From JBGTIS01 sp041745535 (lineage in GTDB: Bacteria; Bacteroidota; Bacteroidia; Cytophagales; Cyclobacteriaceae), in assembly GCA_041745535.1 (NCBI GenBank), contig JBGTIS010000383.1:1-36057 (forward strand): a stretch of DNA of 36,057 bases. The letters run 5' to 3'. The position numbers and the translations under genes were made by a program. The first letter of the stretch is position 1. Each line of letters opens with the position of its first letter. The notes below the pieces were generated by a model. That model saw only the letters and a program-made list of their open reading frames with translations, was not told the origin of the DNA and did no database searches. This document shows positions 8,778 through 18,700 of this stretch, one piece after another.

Positions 8778-9899
8778 ATGCCTAATCTGTTTCGTGTACC
8801 GCGGCAAATGCTGCTCCTTTTGGTGCTAATTTCCCTATTTGCTTTTGACACGCCCGCTGTAAAAAAGAAAAATGAGCTGGCGGTAATCGCTTATTACACC
8901 GGCAGGCCCGCTACGCTGGACAAAAAAGTGACAGACCAGCTTACCCATATTATTTACAGCTTTCTGCATTTACAGGGTAATCAACTGGCCCTTGACAATG
9001 CTGAGGATAGCACTTCGCTGGCCTATCTGGTATCGTTGAAAAAAACCAATCCCGACCTGAAAGTCATGCTATCGCTGGGGGGTTGGGGTGGCTGCGAAAC
9101 CTGTTCTCAGGCTTTCTCTACCGAAACCGGCAGAAAAGAATTTGCGCAATCTACCAAAGCCCTGATGGACCGTTTTCAGGCAGATGGTATAGACCTGGAC
9201 TGGGAATACCCTACTATTGAAGGCTATCCCGGCCATCAGTTTGTACCGGAAGATAAAGCTAATTTTACCGCCCTGGTGAAAGCACTCAGAAAAACGCTGG
9301 GCAAAAAGGCGCTGATTACGTTTGCCGCCGGTGGCTTTAACACTTTTTTGGAAGAATCGGTAAACTGGAAAGAAGTAATGCCGGTGGTAGACTGGGTAAA
9401 CCTGATGAGCTACGATTTGGTGAATGGTAACAGTACCATTACCGGTCATCATACACCTTTGTATGCTACCGCTTCACAGATAGAATCTACCGACAATGGC
9501 GTTCATTTTCTGGATTCCATTGGTATTCCAATGAATAAGGTGGTGATTGGCGCGGCCTTTTACGCACGGGTTTGGGAAAACGTACCTGATGTGAATCAGG
9601 GTTTGTACCAATCGGGTAAATTTAAACAGGGAGTGGCTTATAGCAAAATGAAAGAGTTTATTGACAATAATCCGGGTTTTGTACAGCACTGGGATTCGGT
9701 AGCACAGGCACCTTACTGGTACAATCCGGAAAAGCAGTTGTTCGCCACTCACGACGATTCTTTGTCGATAATTCGCAAAACTGAATATGCGCTGGATAAA
9801 AATCTGAAAGGCATCATGTTCTGGGAACTGGGTAGTGATAAAGTGGAAAAAGGATTGCTGGAATCTATTTCTACTACAAAAGAAAATTATCAGCCTTAA
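8778..9899 (+). CDS. Glycoside hydrolase family 18 (chitinase-like), exported
   Basis: The protein has 373 residues and an N-terminal hydrophobic segment (MLLLLVLISLFAF) that acts as a signal peptide. The GH18 fold is clear: an SLGG motif at 99-102 and the catalytic DxxDxDxE at 136-143 (DGIDLDWE), where E143 is the acid that works with the substrate acetamido group. The downstream MSYDL and the C-terminal GIMFWELGSD are also typical GH18 strands. GH18 enzymes cleave beta-1,4 GlcNAc links in chitin or related glycans. No carbohydrate-binding module and no T9SS domain are present, so a periplasmic or simply exported location is likely. It may feed N-acetylglucosamine-type sugars to metabolism, but it is 12 kb from the NagA gene and no operon link is seen. 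Confidence 0.92.
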   Translation: MPNLFRVPRQMLLLLVLISLFAFDTPAVKKKNELAVIAYYTGRPATLDKKVTDQLTHIIYSFLHLQGNQLALDNAEDSTSLAYLVSLKKTNPDLKVMLSLGGWGGCETCSQAFSTETGRKEFAQSTKALMDRFQADGIDLDWEYPTIEGYPGHQFVPEDKANFTALVKALRKTLGKKALITFAAGGFNTFLEESVNWKEVMPVVDWVNLMSYDLVNGNSTITGHHTPLYATASQIESTDNGVHFLDSIGIPMNKVVIGAAFYARVWENVPDVNQGLYQSGKFKQGVAYSKMKEFIDNNPGFVQHWDSVAQAPYWYNPEKQLFATHDDSLSIIRKTEYALDKNLKGIMFWELGSDKVEKGLLESISTTKENYQP

Positions 9900-10088
9900 C
9901 CTAAGTTTTTTATTACTGAATGGATGAAACAACAGCCTTATTCCGTTGGCGTTAGAGATAATTGATTTTGCTGGGTATACCGTTTATTGGGGGAATTGCT
10001 CAGGCTCCGGTTGATTTACCTGCTTCAATTTTATGGTTCAGTTATTTATTATAGTTATATTTCGGTGTAAACCTTAAACAATATCTGA

Positions 10089-11501
10089 ATGATGCTATAC
10101 CGTTTTTTTAATCTGCTTTTCATCACAGGTATCCTGATCGCGGGAAACTGGTTGTCAGGATGCAGCACACTGGAGAATTCACGTGGTGAAGAAGGCATGC
10201 AAGGTACCGGATTTCATGTGCCGGTAAATTATTATAAACTTGATAACGGGCTAAAGGTAGTACTTTCACCCGACCATACTTCACCTACCGTAGTAGTAGC
10301 TGTTTATTATAATATCGGGTTTCGCATCGAACCCCGTGAACGTACCGGATTTGCCCACTTGTTTGAGCACATGATGTTTCAGGGCTCAAAAAATCTGGGT
10401 AAAATGGAATTTGTAAAACTGGTACAGCAAAATGGTGGCGTACTCAATGGTTCCACCCGTTTTGACTATACCAACTATTTTGAAATTTTGCCAGCGCATA
10501 AACTGGAAACAGCGCTCTGGGCAGAAGCCGACCGCATGAAAGGACTGGACATTACCCAGGATAACCTCACCAACCAGCAGGGCGTGGTAAAAAATGAGGT
10601 AAAAGTAAATGTGCTGAACCAGCCTTATGGCGGCTTCCCCTGGCTGGATATGCCGCAATATGCCAACGAGAACTGGTACAATGCCCACAACTTTTATGGC
10701 GACCTGGAACACCTGGACGCAGCTACCCTCAGCGATGTGAAAGCGTTTTTCGACACTTATTATTCACCCAATAATGCCGTCCTTGTGATAGTAGGCGATT
10801 TTGAAGAAGCAGAAGCCAAACAATATGTTGAAAAATATTTCGCGGGCATCCCATCAGCCAATCTGCCTGAGCAACCCGATTTGGCAGAGCCAGAACAAAA
10901 AGAAGAAAAGCGGAAAGTAAAAGAAGATAAACTGGCCAACCGGCCTGCGCTGGCGGTGGCCTACCACATGCCAGACCGGAACACGCCTGAATATTATGCC
11001 ATGGGCTTAATTGACCAGATATTATTACAGGGCGACGACTCCCGGCTTTATCAGGAACTGGTACAGAAGCGTGGACTAACCGGCGGCGTAAGTGGTGGCA
11101 TTAATGCGGCACTGGGTAATATGTTCAACTACAATGGCCCCATGCTCTGGATGGCCGACCTGATATACGACAGCAGTACTTCCGCTGATACCATTTTGTC
11201 TGTGATTGATCAGACCATTGACAGCCTGCAAAATAACTCTGTAGGTCAGGAAACATTAGACCTTGCGATGGTAAAAATGCGGTCTTCATTGTACAATGAA
11301 ATTGGCGGTTTGTATGGCTTCGGCAAGGCTGATCTGCTGGCCAGTTTTGCCTTGTTTGACGATAATCCGGAGGCCATTAACCAACTGGAAGAAAATTTTA
11401 AAAAAGTAACACCGGAACTCATTCAGCAAACAGCCCAAAACTATCTGCGTCCGACCAATCGTACCGTTTTAATTGTTGATCCACAGGCACCTGCTAATTA
11501 A
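10089..11501 (+). CDS. M16 zinc metallopeptidase, catalytic subunit, lipoprotein
   Basis: This 470-residue protein has a lipobox (LSGC, acylated Cys25), so it should be anchored in the cell envelope. The inverted zinc motif HLFEH lies at 90-94 (H90, E93, H94) and the third ligand is E170 (VVKNE), exactly 76 residues after H94 as in the M16 family. Two M16 half-domains are present. The C-terminal half has KRGLTGGV where active partners have a Tyr after the conserved Arg, so the Arg/Tyr pair appears incomplete. It is followed after 14 bp by a second M16 gene and very likely forms a heterodimer with it that degrades peptides in the periplasm. Confidence 0.92.
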   Translation: MMLYRFFNLLFITGILIAGNWLSGCSTLENSRGEEGMQGTGFHVPVNYYKLDNGLKVVLSPDHTSPTVVVAVYYNIGFRIEPRERTGFAHLFEHMMFQGSKNLGKMEFVKLVQQNGGVLNGSTRFDYTNYFEILPAHKLETALWAEADRMKGLDITQDNLTNQQGVVKNEVKVNVLNQPYGGFPWLDMPQYANENWYNAHNFYGDLEHLDAATLSDVKAFFDTYYSPNNAVLVIVGDFEEAEAKQYVEKYFAGIPSANLPEQPDLAEPEQKEEKRKVKEDKLANRPALAVAYHMPDRNTPEYYAMGLIDQILLQGDDSRLYQELVQKRGLTGGVSGGINAALGNMFNYNGPMLWMADLIYDSSTSADTILSVIDQTIDSLQNNSVGQETLDLAMVKMRSSLYNEIGGLYGFGKADLLASFALFDDNPEAINQLEENFKKVTPELIQQTAQNYLRPTNRTVLIVDPQAPAN

Positions 11502-11515
11502 ACCAAGAAACAACT

Positions 11516-12904
11516 ATGAACTATATTGCTTATAAAATTGCATGGATGCTGCTGTTACTGGGCAGTCTGAACCTCGCTTACGCGCAAAAAGAAACACCAC
11601 CGGAAGGGGGTACGCCCAAAGATTTTACCTTACCGGAAAAAGAAGAAGGAACACTGGACAATGGCATGGCCTATACCATGGTTCCTTATGGCGCTATTCC
11701 CAAAGTACAGGTAAACCTGATTATCAAAACCGGTAATGTGCATGAAAAAGCGGATCAGGTATGGCTGGCCGATCTCACCGGCGACCTCATGAGAGAAGGC
11801 ACTACTTCAATGAGCAATCAGGAACTTTCTGTAAAAATGGCACACATGGGGGGTGAACTTAACATTAATGTAGGAAGTAATGCCACTACCATTTCCGGCA
11901 ATGTGCTTTCCGAATTCGCACCCGACCTGATCCGGCTTATAAGTGACGTGGTGCAAAATCCTGCCTTTCCGGCTTCGGAAATTGATCGGTTAAAAAATGA
12001 CCTGCAACGGCAGCTGAGTGTACAAAGCAATACGCCACAGGCCCAGGCACAATCTAAGTTCTTTGCGCTGATGTATCCCGATCATCCGTACGGTCGTATT
12101 TTTCCTACTGCCGACATGATTGACAGCTATGATTTGGAACTGGTAAAACAGTTTTATCAGGATAACTTTGGCGCGAAGCGTAGTGTACTGTATGTGGTAG
12201 GGCAGTTTGATAAAGACGCCGCTGCTACCGCTATCGAAGAAAGTTTTAAGAGTTGGGTGGCAGGCCCGGAGCCAACCTATCCCGATACGCCTTTGGCTGC
12301 CGCGAAAGATGTTTCCATTACCGATCGCCCCGGTGCGCCGCAGTCCACCCTGATGATAGGCTTACCAGTGCCTGGCCCCGATAATCAGGATTACATTTCT
12401 ATGAGTGTGATGAATGCCCTGCTGGGAGGTTCCTTTGCGTCTCGTATTACCAGCAACATTCGTGAAGACAAAGGTTATACCTATTCCCCTTCCAGTTCCA
12501 TCAGCAACCGAATAGGAGGGTCACTGTGGTTTGAGATGGCCGACGTAACTACCGAACACACCCAGGCTTCACTTGATGAGATACGGAAAGAAATTGAACG
12601 GCTACAGCAGGAAGCGCCCGGTAAAGAAGAACTGGAAGGCATACAAAACTATCAGGCCGGTATTTTTGTATTGCAAAACTCATCGCTGGGTGGCATTATC
12701 GGACAGCTTAATTTTCTGGATCAGTATAATTTACCTGATTCATTTCTGACCAATTATGTGCAAAATATTTATGCCGTTACCCCCGAAAAGGTGAAAGAGA
12801 TGACTGACAAATACCTGGATCCTGATAAAATGACACTTGTAATTGTGGGCGATAAAAGTAAAATTGAGCAACAAATAGAAGGCGCTCAGTTTCAACCCAA
12901 ATAA
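11516..12904 (+). CDS. M16 peptidase family, non-zinc partner subunit, exported
   Basis: The 462-residue protein begins with a cleavable signal peptide (MLLLLGSLNLAYAQ). It has the overall M16 fold, but the HxxEH zinc motif is replaced by ADLTGDLM, so it cannot bind the catalytic zinc. It keeps the Arg and Tyr of the C-terminal half (NIREDKGYTYS), which help hold substrate in M16B heterodimers. This complements the upstream subunit and matches the known bacterial arrangement of one zinc subunit and one Arg/Tyr subunit. The gene is 14 bp downstream of the catalytic one and ends before a terminator hairpin. Confidence 0.9.
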   Translation: MNYIAYKIAWMLLLLGSLNLAYAQKETPPEGGTPKDFTLPEKEEGTLDNGMAYTMVPYGAIPKVQVNLIIKTGNVHEKADQVWLADLTGDLMREGTTSMSNQELSVKMAHMGGELNINVGSNATTISGNVLSEFAPDLIRLISDVVQNPAFPASEIDRLKNDLQRQLSVQSNTPQAQAQSKFFALMYPDHPYGRIFPTADMIDSYDLELVKQFYQDNFGAKRSVLYVVGQFDKDAAATAIEESFKSWVAGPEPTYPDTPLAAAKDVSITDRPGAPQSTLMIGLPVPGPDNQDYISMSVMNALLGGSFASRITSNIREDKGYTYSPSSSISNRIGGSLWFEMADVTTEHTQASLDEIRKEIERLQQEAPGKEELEGIQNYQAGIFVLQNSSLGGIIGQLNFLDQYNLPDSFLTNYVQNIYAVTPEKVKEMTDKYLDPDKMTLVIVGDKSKIEQQIEGAQFQPK

Positions 12905-12934
12905 AAATCTTGTTATTTATTTTTAGAAGAAAAG

Positions 12935-12955
12935 AGAGAGGTAAGCTGCCTCTCT
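12935..12955 (+). terminator. Intrinsic terminator of the M16 operon
   Basis: AGAGAGG (12935-12941) pairs with CCTCTCT (12949-12955) around a 7-base loop and is followed by a run of T, about 30 bp after the stop of the second M16 gene. Confidence 0.85.
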
Positions 12956-12961
12956 TTTTTT

Positions 12962-13175
12962 AGAAAGTTTTTGGTAGAAACATTTACAGAAGCTTTTCTA
13001 CCCCTTTATTGGTTTGCCGTTTCTCAAAAACTAATCCTTAAAAGTTATGTTCTCATAATTTTTAGTGCTGAAAAAGGGAAAAGTAATGGACTTCCGCGTC
13101 ATTGGATAAAATGTTCATCTCATAGCAAGGAGAATATTATTAGGTAATGAAAATCATGGAAAATCTTAATATCAT
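12962..13175. other. Non-coding stretch between the M16 terminator and the IS1634-type element
   Basis: No supported reading frame was found. In particular, the N-terminal part of the sigma factor whose stub lies on the other side of the IS is not visible here, so it was lost rather than simply split by the insertion. Confidence 0.4.
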
Positions 13176-14561
13176 TCCTGTTTTCCGCATTGCAACACCC
13201 TGGAAATTTTTTTGTATGATTCGGTATAGCTCAGTCTGTTGGTTATCCATTTTTAGAAGTTGACTCTTAATGTGTTTAGATTCTGGAAGAAGATAAGTTA
13301 TCTGGTATATATTTTGAGTGAGTTCCGCTGCTTATTTGAGTGACAAGGTTGATTTTTCCTTATCGGCATTGAACTTCTCATAATCGATTTCAATGGTAAC
13401 TTCTCCTTCTAACTTGAGATATTTATTATAGCCTCTGTTATTGATATTCGATTTGGCGAGTTTTCCTGCTTTGATCTGCTTTTCCAGTCGGCTCAAACCT
13501 CTTTTTCGGTTGTGAATGCGACTACAAGTTTTGTTTTGTCATCTTTTCTGATATTGATCACTTATCCATCACCCCATTTTTTAGACAATATCTTTTGTTT
13601 TATCTTTTCGGATTCTTTTTTTACTCTGGCCCTAATAATATACTCGTAATAGTTCTTTTCTAAAGCTTTGATATTGTCATGTGACAGTAAGCCTGCATCG
13701 GCAACCACAATGGGCTTGCCCATCTTGAATTTGGCAGTAATCTTTTCCAGAAAAAGTGGTAGTGTGTGCCCCTCGTAAATGCTACCCTCAAAAATGTCAT
13801 ACCCGATGGCATAACCTCCAATCCCCACCAATAAGCCTAAATAAATCTGAGGGTTTTGGTGTTTACCGTCTTTTGAAAAGCCTGTCTTACGCGGATCATC
13901 TTCCTCACTGGCCTCAAAATAAATTGTGGTCATATCGTAAAAGACAACACTCAAATTATCTTTCAATACCTTGAGCGTATGGGCAAAGGCAATCTGCTCT
14001 ACCCGGGCTTTCAGCTGGTTGTTGAGTTTGTCCAGAAAACGGTAAACAGTATCTATGTCCAGGTGAACGCCCAGATAGCGATATAGATATTCTACCGTCT
14101 TAAGCTTGCTCAATGGAAAAGCCAATCGGGCTATCACTAAATGGCGGAATAATTCTTCCTCTACTTCATGGAACCCAATGCTGTCGTAGATCCTGCCAAA
14201 AATCAATTCCGGACCTACTGTTCTTACGCTGGCATTTGCCAGACTTTCCATCACTTGCTCCACCAAAGTGTCTTGTTCGGAAATGAAGATTCGCGACTGT
14301 CCGGAGAGTTTCTCGATTTCTTGTTTACCCAAAAACCAAAGTTTTTCAACTTCCTGTTCGCTATCACCACTGCCTACGGTTTTTATCACTCGGTATTTAC
14401 CGTGTGCCTTAGAGATGATCTGTACAGAAATACTCCCAGAGCGGTTTCTCAATTTTCTTAAAAACATGCTCAAAAATAGGCTTGCAACACCCAATTTTAA
14501 AAATTACTCCTTGATAATCAATGTGTTACAATCAAATTTTTGTTCAGTGCGGAAAACAGGA
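13176..14561 (-). mobile_element. IS1634-type insertion sequence, internally deleted and inactive
   Basis: Terminal inverted repeats TCCTGTTTTCCGCA (13176-13189) and its reverse complement (14548-14561) are perfect over 14 bp and continue imperfectly for several bases. The element is 1386 bp, short for this group. The transposase inside carries nonsense codons, a frameshifting deletion and a loss of the region that should hold the catalytic glutamate. No target-site duplication is visible (left flank ends ATATCAT, right flank starts AGATGAT), which suggests that flanking sequence was also rearranged. Confidence 0.8.
13177..14467 (-). pseudogene. IS1634-family transposase (DDE), broken
   Basis: From ATG 14467 the product matches the N-terminal and catalytic start of IS1634 transposases: FYDMTTIYFEAS holds the first Asp and VVADAGLLS the second. 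A TAA at 13562-13564 follows KKWGDG, but the same frame continues as VINIRKDDKTKLVVA. A small deletion near 13520 then shifts to a frame reading HNRKRGLSRLEKQIKAGKL and YNKYLKLEGEVTIEIDY. After FNADKE (about 13360) the text jumps to STLSLK, a TAA at 13332-13334, then AAELTQNIYQITYLLPESK, which is the C-terminus of the family. The missing middle should contain the catalytic Glu region. Confidence 0.85.
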
Positions 14562-14784
14562 AGATGATACCAGGGAAGAAAATTTAAAAATACTGGCTGT
14601 AGCGATGAACCAACTGGAAGAACGTTGTATAGAAATAATTAAAATGGGATATTTTGAAAAGTATTCGCATAGAGAAATCGCGGAATTATTAGCTTACACC
14701 GAAGGATTTGCCAAGAAAAAAAGACATACCTGCCTAGAAAAACTAACAGAGATCTATCATACCATTAAGTGCGGCGAATCATAA
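14562..14784 (+). pseudogene. C-terminal stub of an ECF-like sigma factor (region 4)
   Basis: The frame running out of the IS end reads EENLKILAVAMNQLEERC, then EIIKMGYFEKYSHREIAELL and a terminal helix with CLEKLTEIY. This is the sigma region 4 helix-turn-helix that recognises the -35 element, in the form seen in Bacteroidota ECF sigma factors. The N-terminal region 2, needed to bind core polymerase and the -10 element, is absent. The apparent start at 14521 lies inside the IS end, so it is not native. The gene was probably destroyed when the IS arrived. Confidence 0.65.
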
Positions 14785-14842
14785 TGAAGATAATAAAACA
14801 GCAAGGACTGAACGATATGTACGGGGCGAATCGCACGGTGAA

Positions 14843-15025
14843 ATGCTGGAAATTTTGGCTAATCACAGTATCGAAACAGTATTAGCAAATCGCGGTTGTC
14901 ATGGCCCGTTTGAGCAGCGTAATGTACAAATTTTGTATTTCCCGGATAAAGATCAGTACTTCTTAAAAAATAATGGTAACCAGTATTCCTTACAGAAACT
15001 CTATGAGATCACCCGCTTGAAATAG
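14843..15025 (+). CDS. Small hypothetical protein downstream of the sigma stub
   Basis: The conservative start is ATG 14843 (60 aa), but the frame stays open upstream to at least 14771, including NKTARTERYVRGESHGEML. That stretch loosely resembles the YLxGEL leader seen at the start of small proteins encoded after ECF sigma factors. The C-terminal part (VQILYFPDKDQYF...YSLQKLYEITRLK) is not recognised. It may be the remnant of a sigma-partner gene, but this is an inference from position and a weak motif. Confidence 0.35.
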   Translation: MLEILANHSIETVLANRGCHGPFEQRNVQILYFPDKDQYFLKNNGNQYSLQKLYEITRLK

Positions 15026-15172
15026 AGCACAATGCCTGAAACTAACCAACCGCAAAATGATAATTCATTTTAAAAAGCAATAATAAGGCAAAATTATTCT
15101 ACTGAATAACTAACAGAAATCCTATAAACAGGTTATACTGTAAAATAATTTTTACCCTTAAATTATTACAAC

Positions 15173-15430
15173 GTGAATCAAGCTAACATACGAAATCTGA
15201 ACTGGTACATACCTGCTTTATTTTTAATCCTTACTGCCTGCGAATCGATGGGTGCTGAAGGGAATCTGGGCGTAGGTGTTGTGGCTGGTATTGCCGTAGC
15301 CATCCTATTGGGCTGGGGTGCTTTCAGGCTGCTGGGTGGTATGCTTAGGGTGGGCATCTGGAGTACCGTTATTCTGGTAATTATTGTAATTGGCGTAGTA
15401 ATCTGGCTTGTATTCAAATTTTTAGCTTAA
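15173..15430 (+). CDS. Small membrane lipoprotein, function unknown
   Basis: This 85-residue protein starts at GTG 15173. A lipoprotein signal (FLILTAC, Cys23) is followed by two strongly hydrophobic segments, about 33-57 and 63-84, separated by a single Arg. There are almost no polar residues in the second half, so the mature protein should be largely embedded in the membrane. No family was recognised. It has no operon partner. Confidence 0.6.
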   Translation: MNQANIRNLNWYIPALFLILTACESMGAEGNLGVGVVAGIAVAILLGWGAFRLLGGMLRVGIWSTVILVIIVIGVVIWLVFKFLA

Positions 15431-15776
15431 GTTATCCCCGATTGCTATTAGCGTACTTATTCATACTCCATTATCCTTGTAACAAAACCTGTGATTCCGT
15501 TAATTTAAGGGTATAAAAATCTTATTTCCCCCTTCTTTCCTACCTGATATCGTACACCCTTTCGAGGTGCTTTGTTATGAAACAATCATTCTTGTTTACG
15601 GGTCAACCTTTCTGAAAAAAAGCAATTTTCATTAATTTTTCCTCTCAAATTTCATTTTTTAAGGCTGTTTCTTTAAAAAATTCTATTTTCTCTTAATTTT
15701 ATTTAATTATAAATTATTATTCTTATATTTGCATATATCTCATATAAAAAATTTAAAAGTATAATAATTTGTACAT
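15431..15776 (+). promoter_or_regulatory. Upstream region of the subtilase gene with a -7 element at 15724-15731
   Basis: The 346-bp gap holds no gene. TATATTTG at 15724-15731 matches the TAnnTTTG consensus exactly and lies 45 bp before the ATG at 15777. The -33 position is T-rich without a clear TTG. The stretch 15640-15770 is very AT-rich, as is common for strong promoters in this phylum. Confidence 0.45.
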
Positions 15777-18700
15777 ATGTTTAAATTTTACCTATTATTT
15801 TTCTTTGTAGGTATCGCGACAACGAGTCATGCCCAATCTGATAGTCAATCACCATTTTTTACCAGTGAAACCTACGACAGTGCTTTAAAGAAAAGTGATT
15901 ATGTAATTATAAAACATGACGACCAATCTGATGATTACCGGATATTTAGCAATGAAGATTGGAGCGGCACCAGCCGGAATCTGGCTGTTATTGTAGCCTT
16001 TCAGGATGCGCCTGTCGCTATTAATACCGCTGGCTCCAGGCTTTCGTATGAAGATATTTTCAGCAAATTTAAAAGGGACATCAACGCGTTTCATAATTCC
16101 ACAAACGCCCGCTCTACTTCTTCCGCTCCTATCATAAACAGGAAATATTTTAAAACATTTAATGGCGTATCGGCCAGCATTCCTTACCAGCTGATTAGTA
16201 AAATTGAAGCGCTGCCATACGTAAAACAAGTGTATCCCGATCGGCAGGTAAAAGCCTTTCTGGATAAGAGTGCCCAACAAGTAAACGCTATCGCTTTCAG
16301 AGAAAAATATAAAACGCAGGGCAAAGGCATTGTGGTGGGCATTATCGATACAGGCATCGATTACACCCATGCCGACCTGGGTGGTGGCTATGGACCTAAG
16401 TATAAGGTAATCGGCGGGTACGATTTTGTGAATAATGATGAAGATCCTATGGACGATAACGGTCATGGTACCCATGTGTCGGGCATTGTGGCTGCCCAGG
16501 GAAGTATGCCGGGCATTGCCCCTGCGGCTTCGCTGGTCGCGCTGAAAGTGTTGAATAATGGTGGGTATGGCAGCCACTCAGCAATTATTGCTGCCATCGA
16601 GTGGTGTGTGGATCCTAATGGCGATGGTGATTTTTCCGATCGGCTGGACGTAATTAATCTGAGTTTGGGTAGTGCCAATGGCCATGCCGATGATCCGGTT
16701 TCACAAGCGGTAGACAATGCTGTAAACGCCGGTATTACAGTTTGCGTAGCTGCCGGCAACGATTATGATCATTATAAAATTGGCAGCCCCGGCACCGCCC
16801 GACTGGCTATTACGGTGGGTGCTACCAATCAGGAAGACAAAATCACCGATTTCAGTTCCAAAGGTCCTACCAAACAAAATTTATTGCTTAAACCTGATCT
16901 GGTAGCGCCGGGGTTTCAGATTTTGGCGCCTAAACCTAATAATACCTATGCCCGCCATAATGGCACTTCTATGGCGACCCCCCATGTAACCGGAGCGGTA
17001 GCCCTACTGAAAAGCATTCATCCTGACTGGACTCCCCGGCAGCTGAAGTCGGCACTGATGCAGGGCGCGCAACCTCTGGGCCTAAGCCTTTGGGAACAAG
17101 GCGCCGGCCGACTCGATATTGTACAGGCCGCCGCTCAGAATCTGCTGGTTTCTCCGACCAGCCTTAGTTTAGGAATGGTAGATAATGAAACTGACGTGTG
17201 GGTCAAAACCGATACCCTCACCCTCTATAATGTTTCCGATTCTGTTAAAAACATATCTCTGTCAGTAGAAGGTATTTCCGTGCCGGGGCTTAGCTTTTCC
17301 TTTAGTACCACTGATTTGGCGATAGCCCCGTATGATAGCAGCCGGGTTTTGTTTTCAGTAATTGCCGATAACCAGCATTTACCCTTCAAGCCAGAAGGCA
17401 TCCCCAGTTATGATGGTCATATTCTGGTAAATGACCACCAGGAACATTTACGCATTGGTTTTGCCCTCTTTAAAAGCCCGGTAATGGCCTTACACTTCGA
17501 CGCAAGACCCGATCTGGTGGTGGTGCACGACAGACAAAAAGCTGTTTTCAAGGAACACAACCTGGATACACTGGTGAACCTGCGCATACCCCAGGGCACC
17601 TACGACATCATGGTGTTTTTCGATGGTTTTACAAAATCTATTATTAGGGAAAATGTAATGTTATCGAGTAATTCTTCACTACATATTTCTAAAAGGGAGG
17701 CTATTCATGAACTTATTTTGAAAGGGGTAAGTCCGGAAGGTGAAGAAGTATCGGTAATAGATGCGACCTTTGAAGGTTTACGGTATAAAGGCAGTGATTT
17801 AGGCCTTCGACTGGCCCGTTTTATTTTCTACGCTGGAAAGCTTCCAAAAAGCACAAAACGTTACGTTTCTGATATCAGCAATAAATACTATTACGAACTG
17901 GGCCTGACCAGTTATCCCAGTATGAATGCCGGCCACCATTGGCTGGATTTTCCATTTTCTTTTGTAGAAGGTATTTATGCTTCTAAAACTTGTCAGAACA
18001 GTCCGCAGGATTTTGAAAAAGTAGTATTCAATTACAGAAATAGTTTTAACCATACCGATTCATTGTTTTATACACTGGGTAAAATTTCCATGAGCCACGG
18101 CAGTAGTTATAAAATTTACGACCGAAACATGCCCAATGCCAATGTAATTAAACCTCCTTACCGCATTGAAGCATATTACCTGCGCAATCCCAGCCCATAC
18201 TTTAACATCAATAATATAAAGTACAGAGATATTTATGTGCTTGATTCTGCCGAGTTTAGGGAGCAAAAAGACATTAAAGTAGCTACCAGCGGCAGAATGG
18301 AGCTTAATTATGGAACTGAAGATATTGCTTTTACAGCCAGAAACGCATTGACCTTGCTTCCTACTAAACCTTATGCTGAAGTTACGATGGGTATGAGCCC
18401 ACCCAACTGGTCCAATAGCATTTATAAAAATGCCAATAACCTTATTGCTTATCCGGAAAGTGTATTCTTTAGCCATCCGTTTGGAGATATACTGCTGGAT
18501 TCTATTCCTTATCAGTTTTCTTCTACTGATGGAATGCTAAAGAAAGGTTGGTTTGTGAATAATTCAGATGCTGTGTATAACGATGAAAACAAAATAATTA
18601 TTCCCGCGTCTGCCGGGCAGGTTATTGATTTCACAGCGGCTTACGATCAATTTCTGGTAAATGGAAGAAGAGGGCTTGCTACCATAAAAAATAAATTTTT

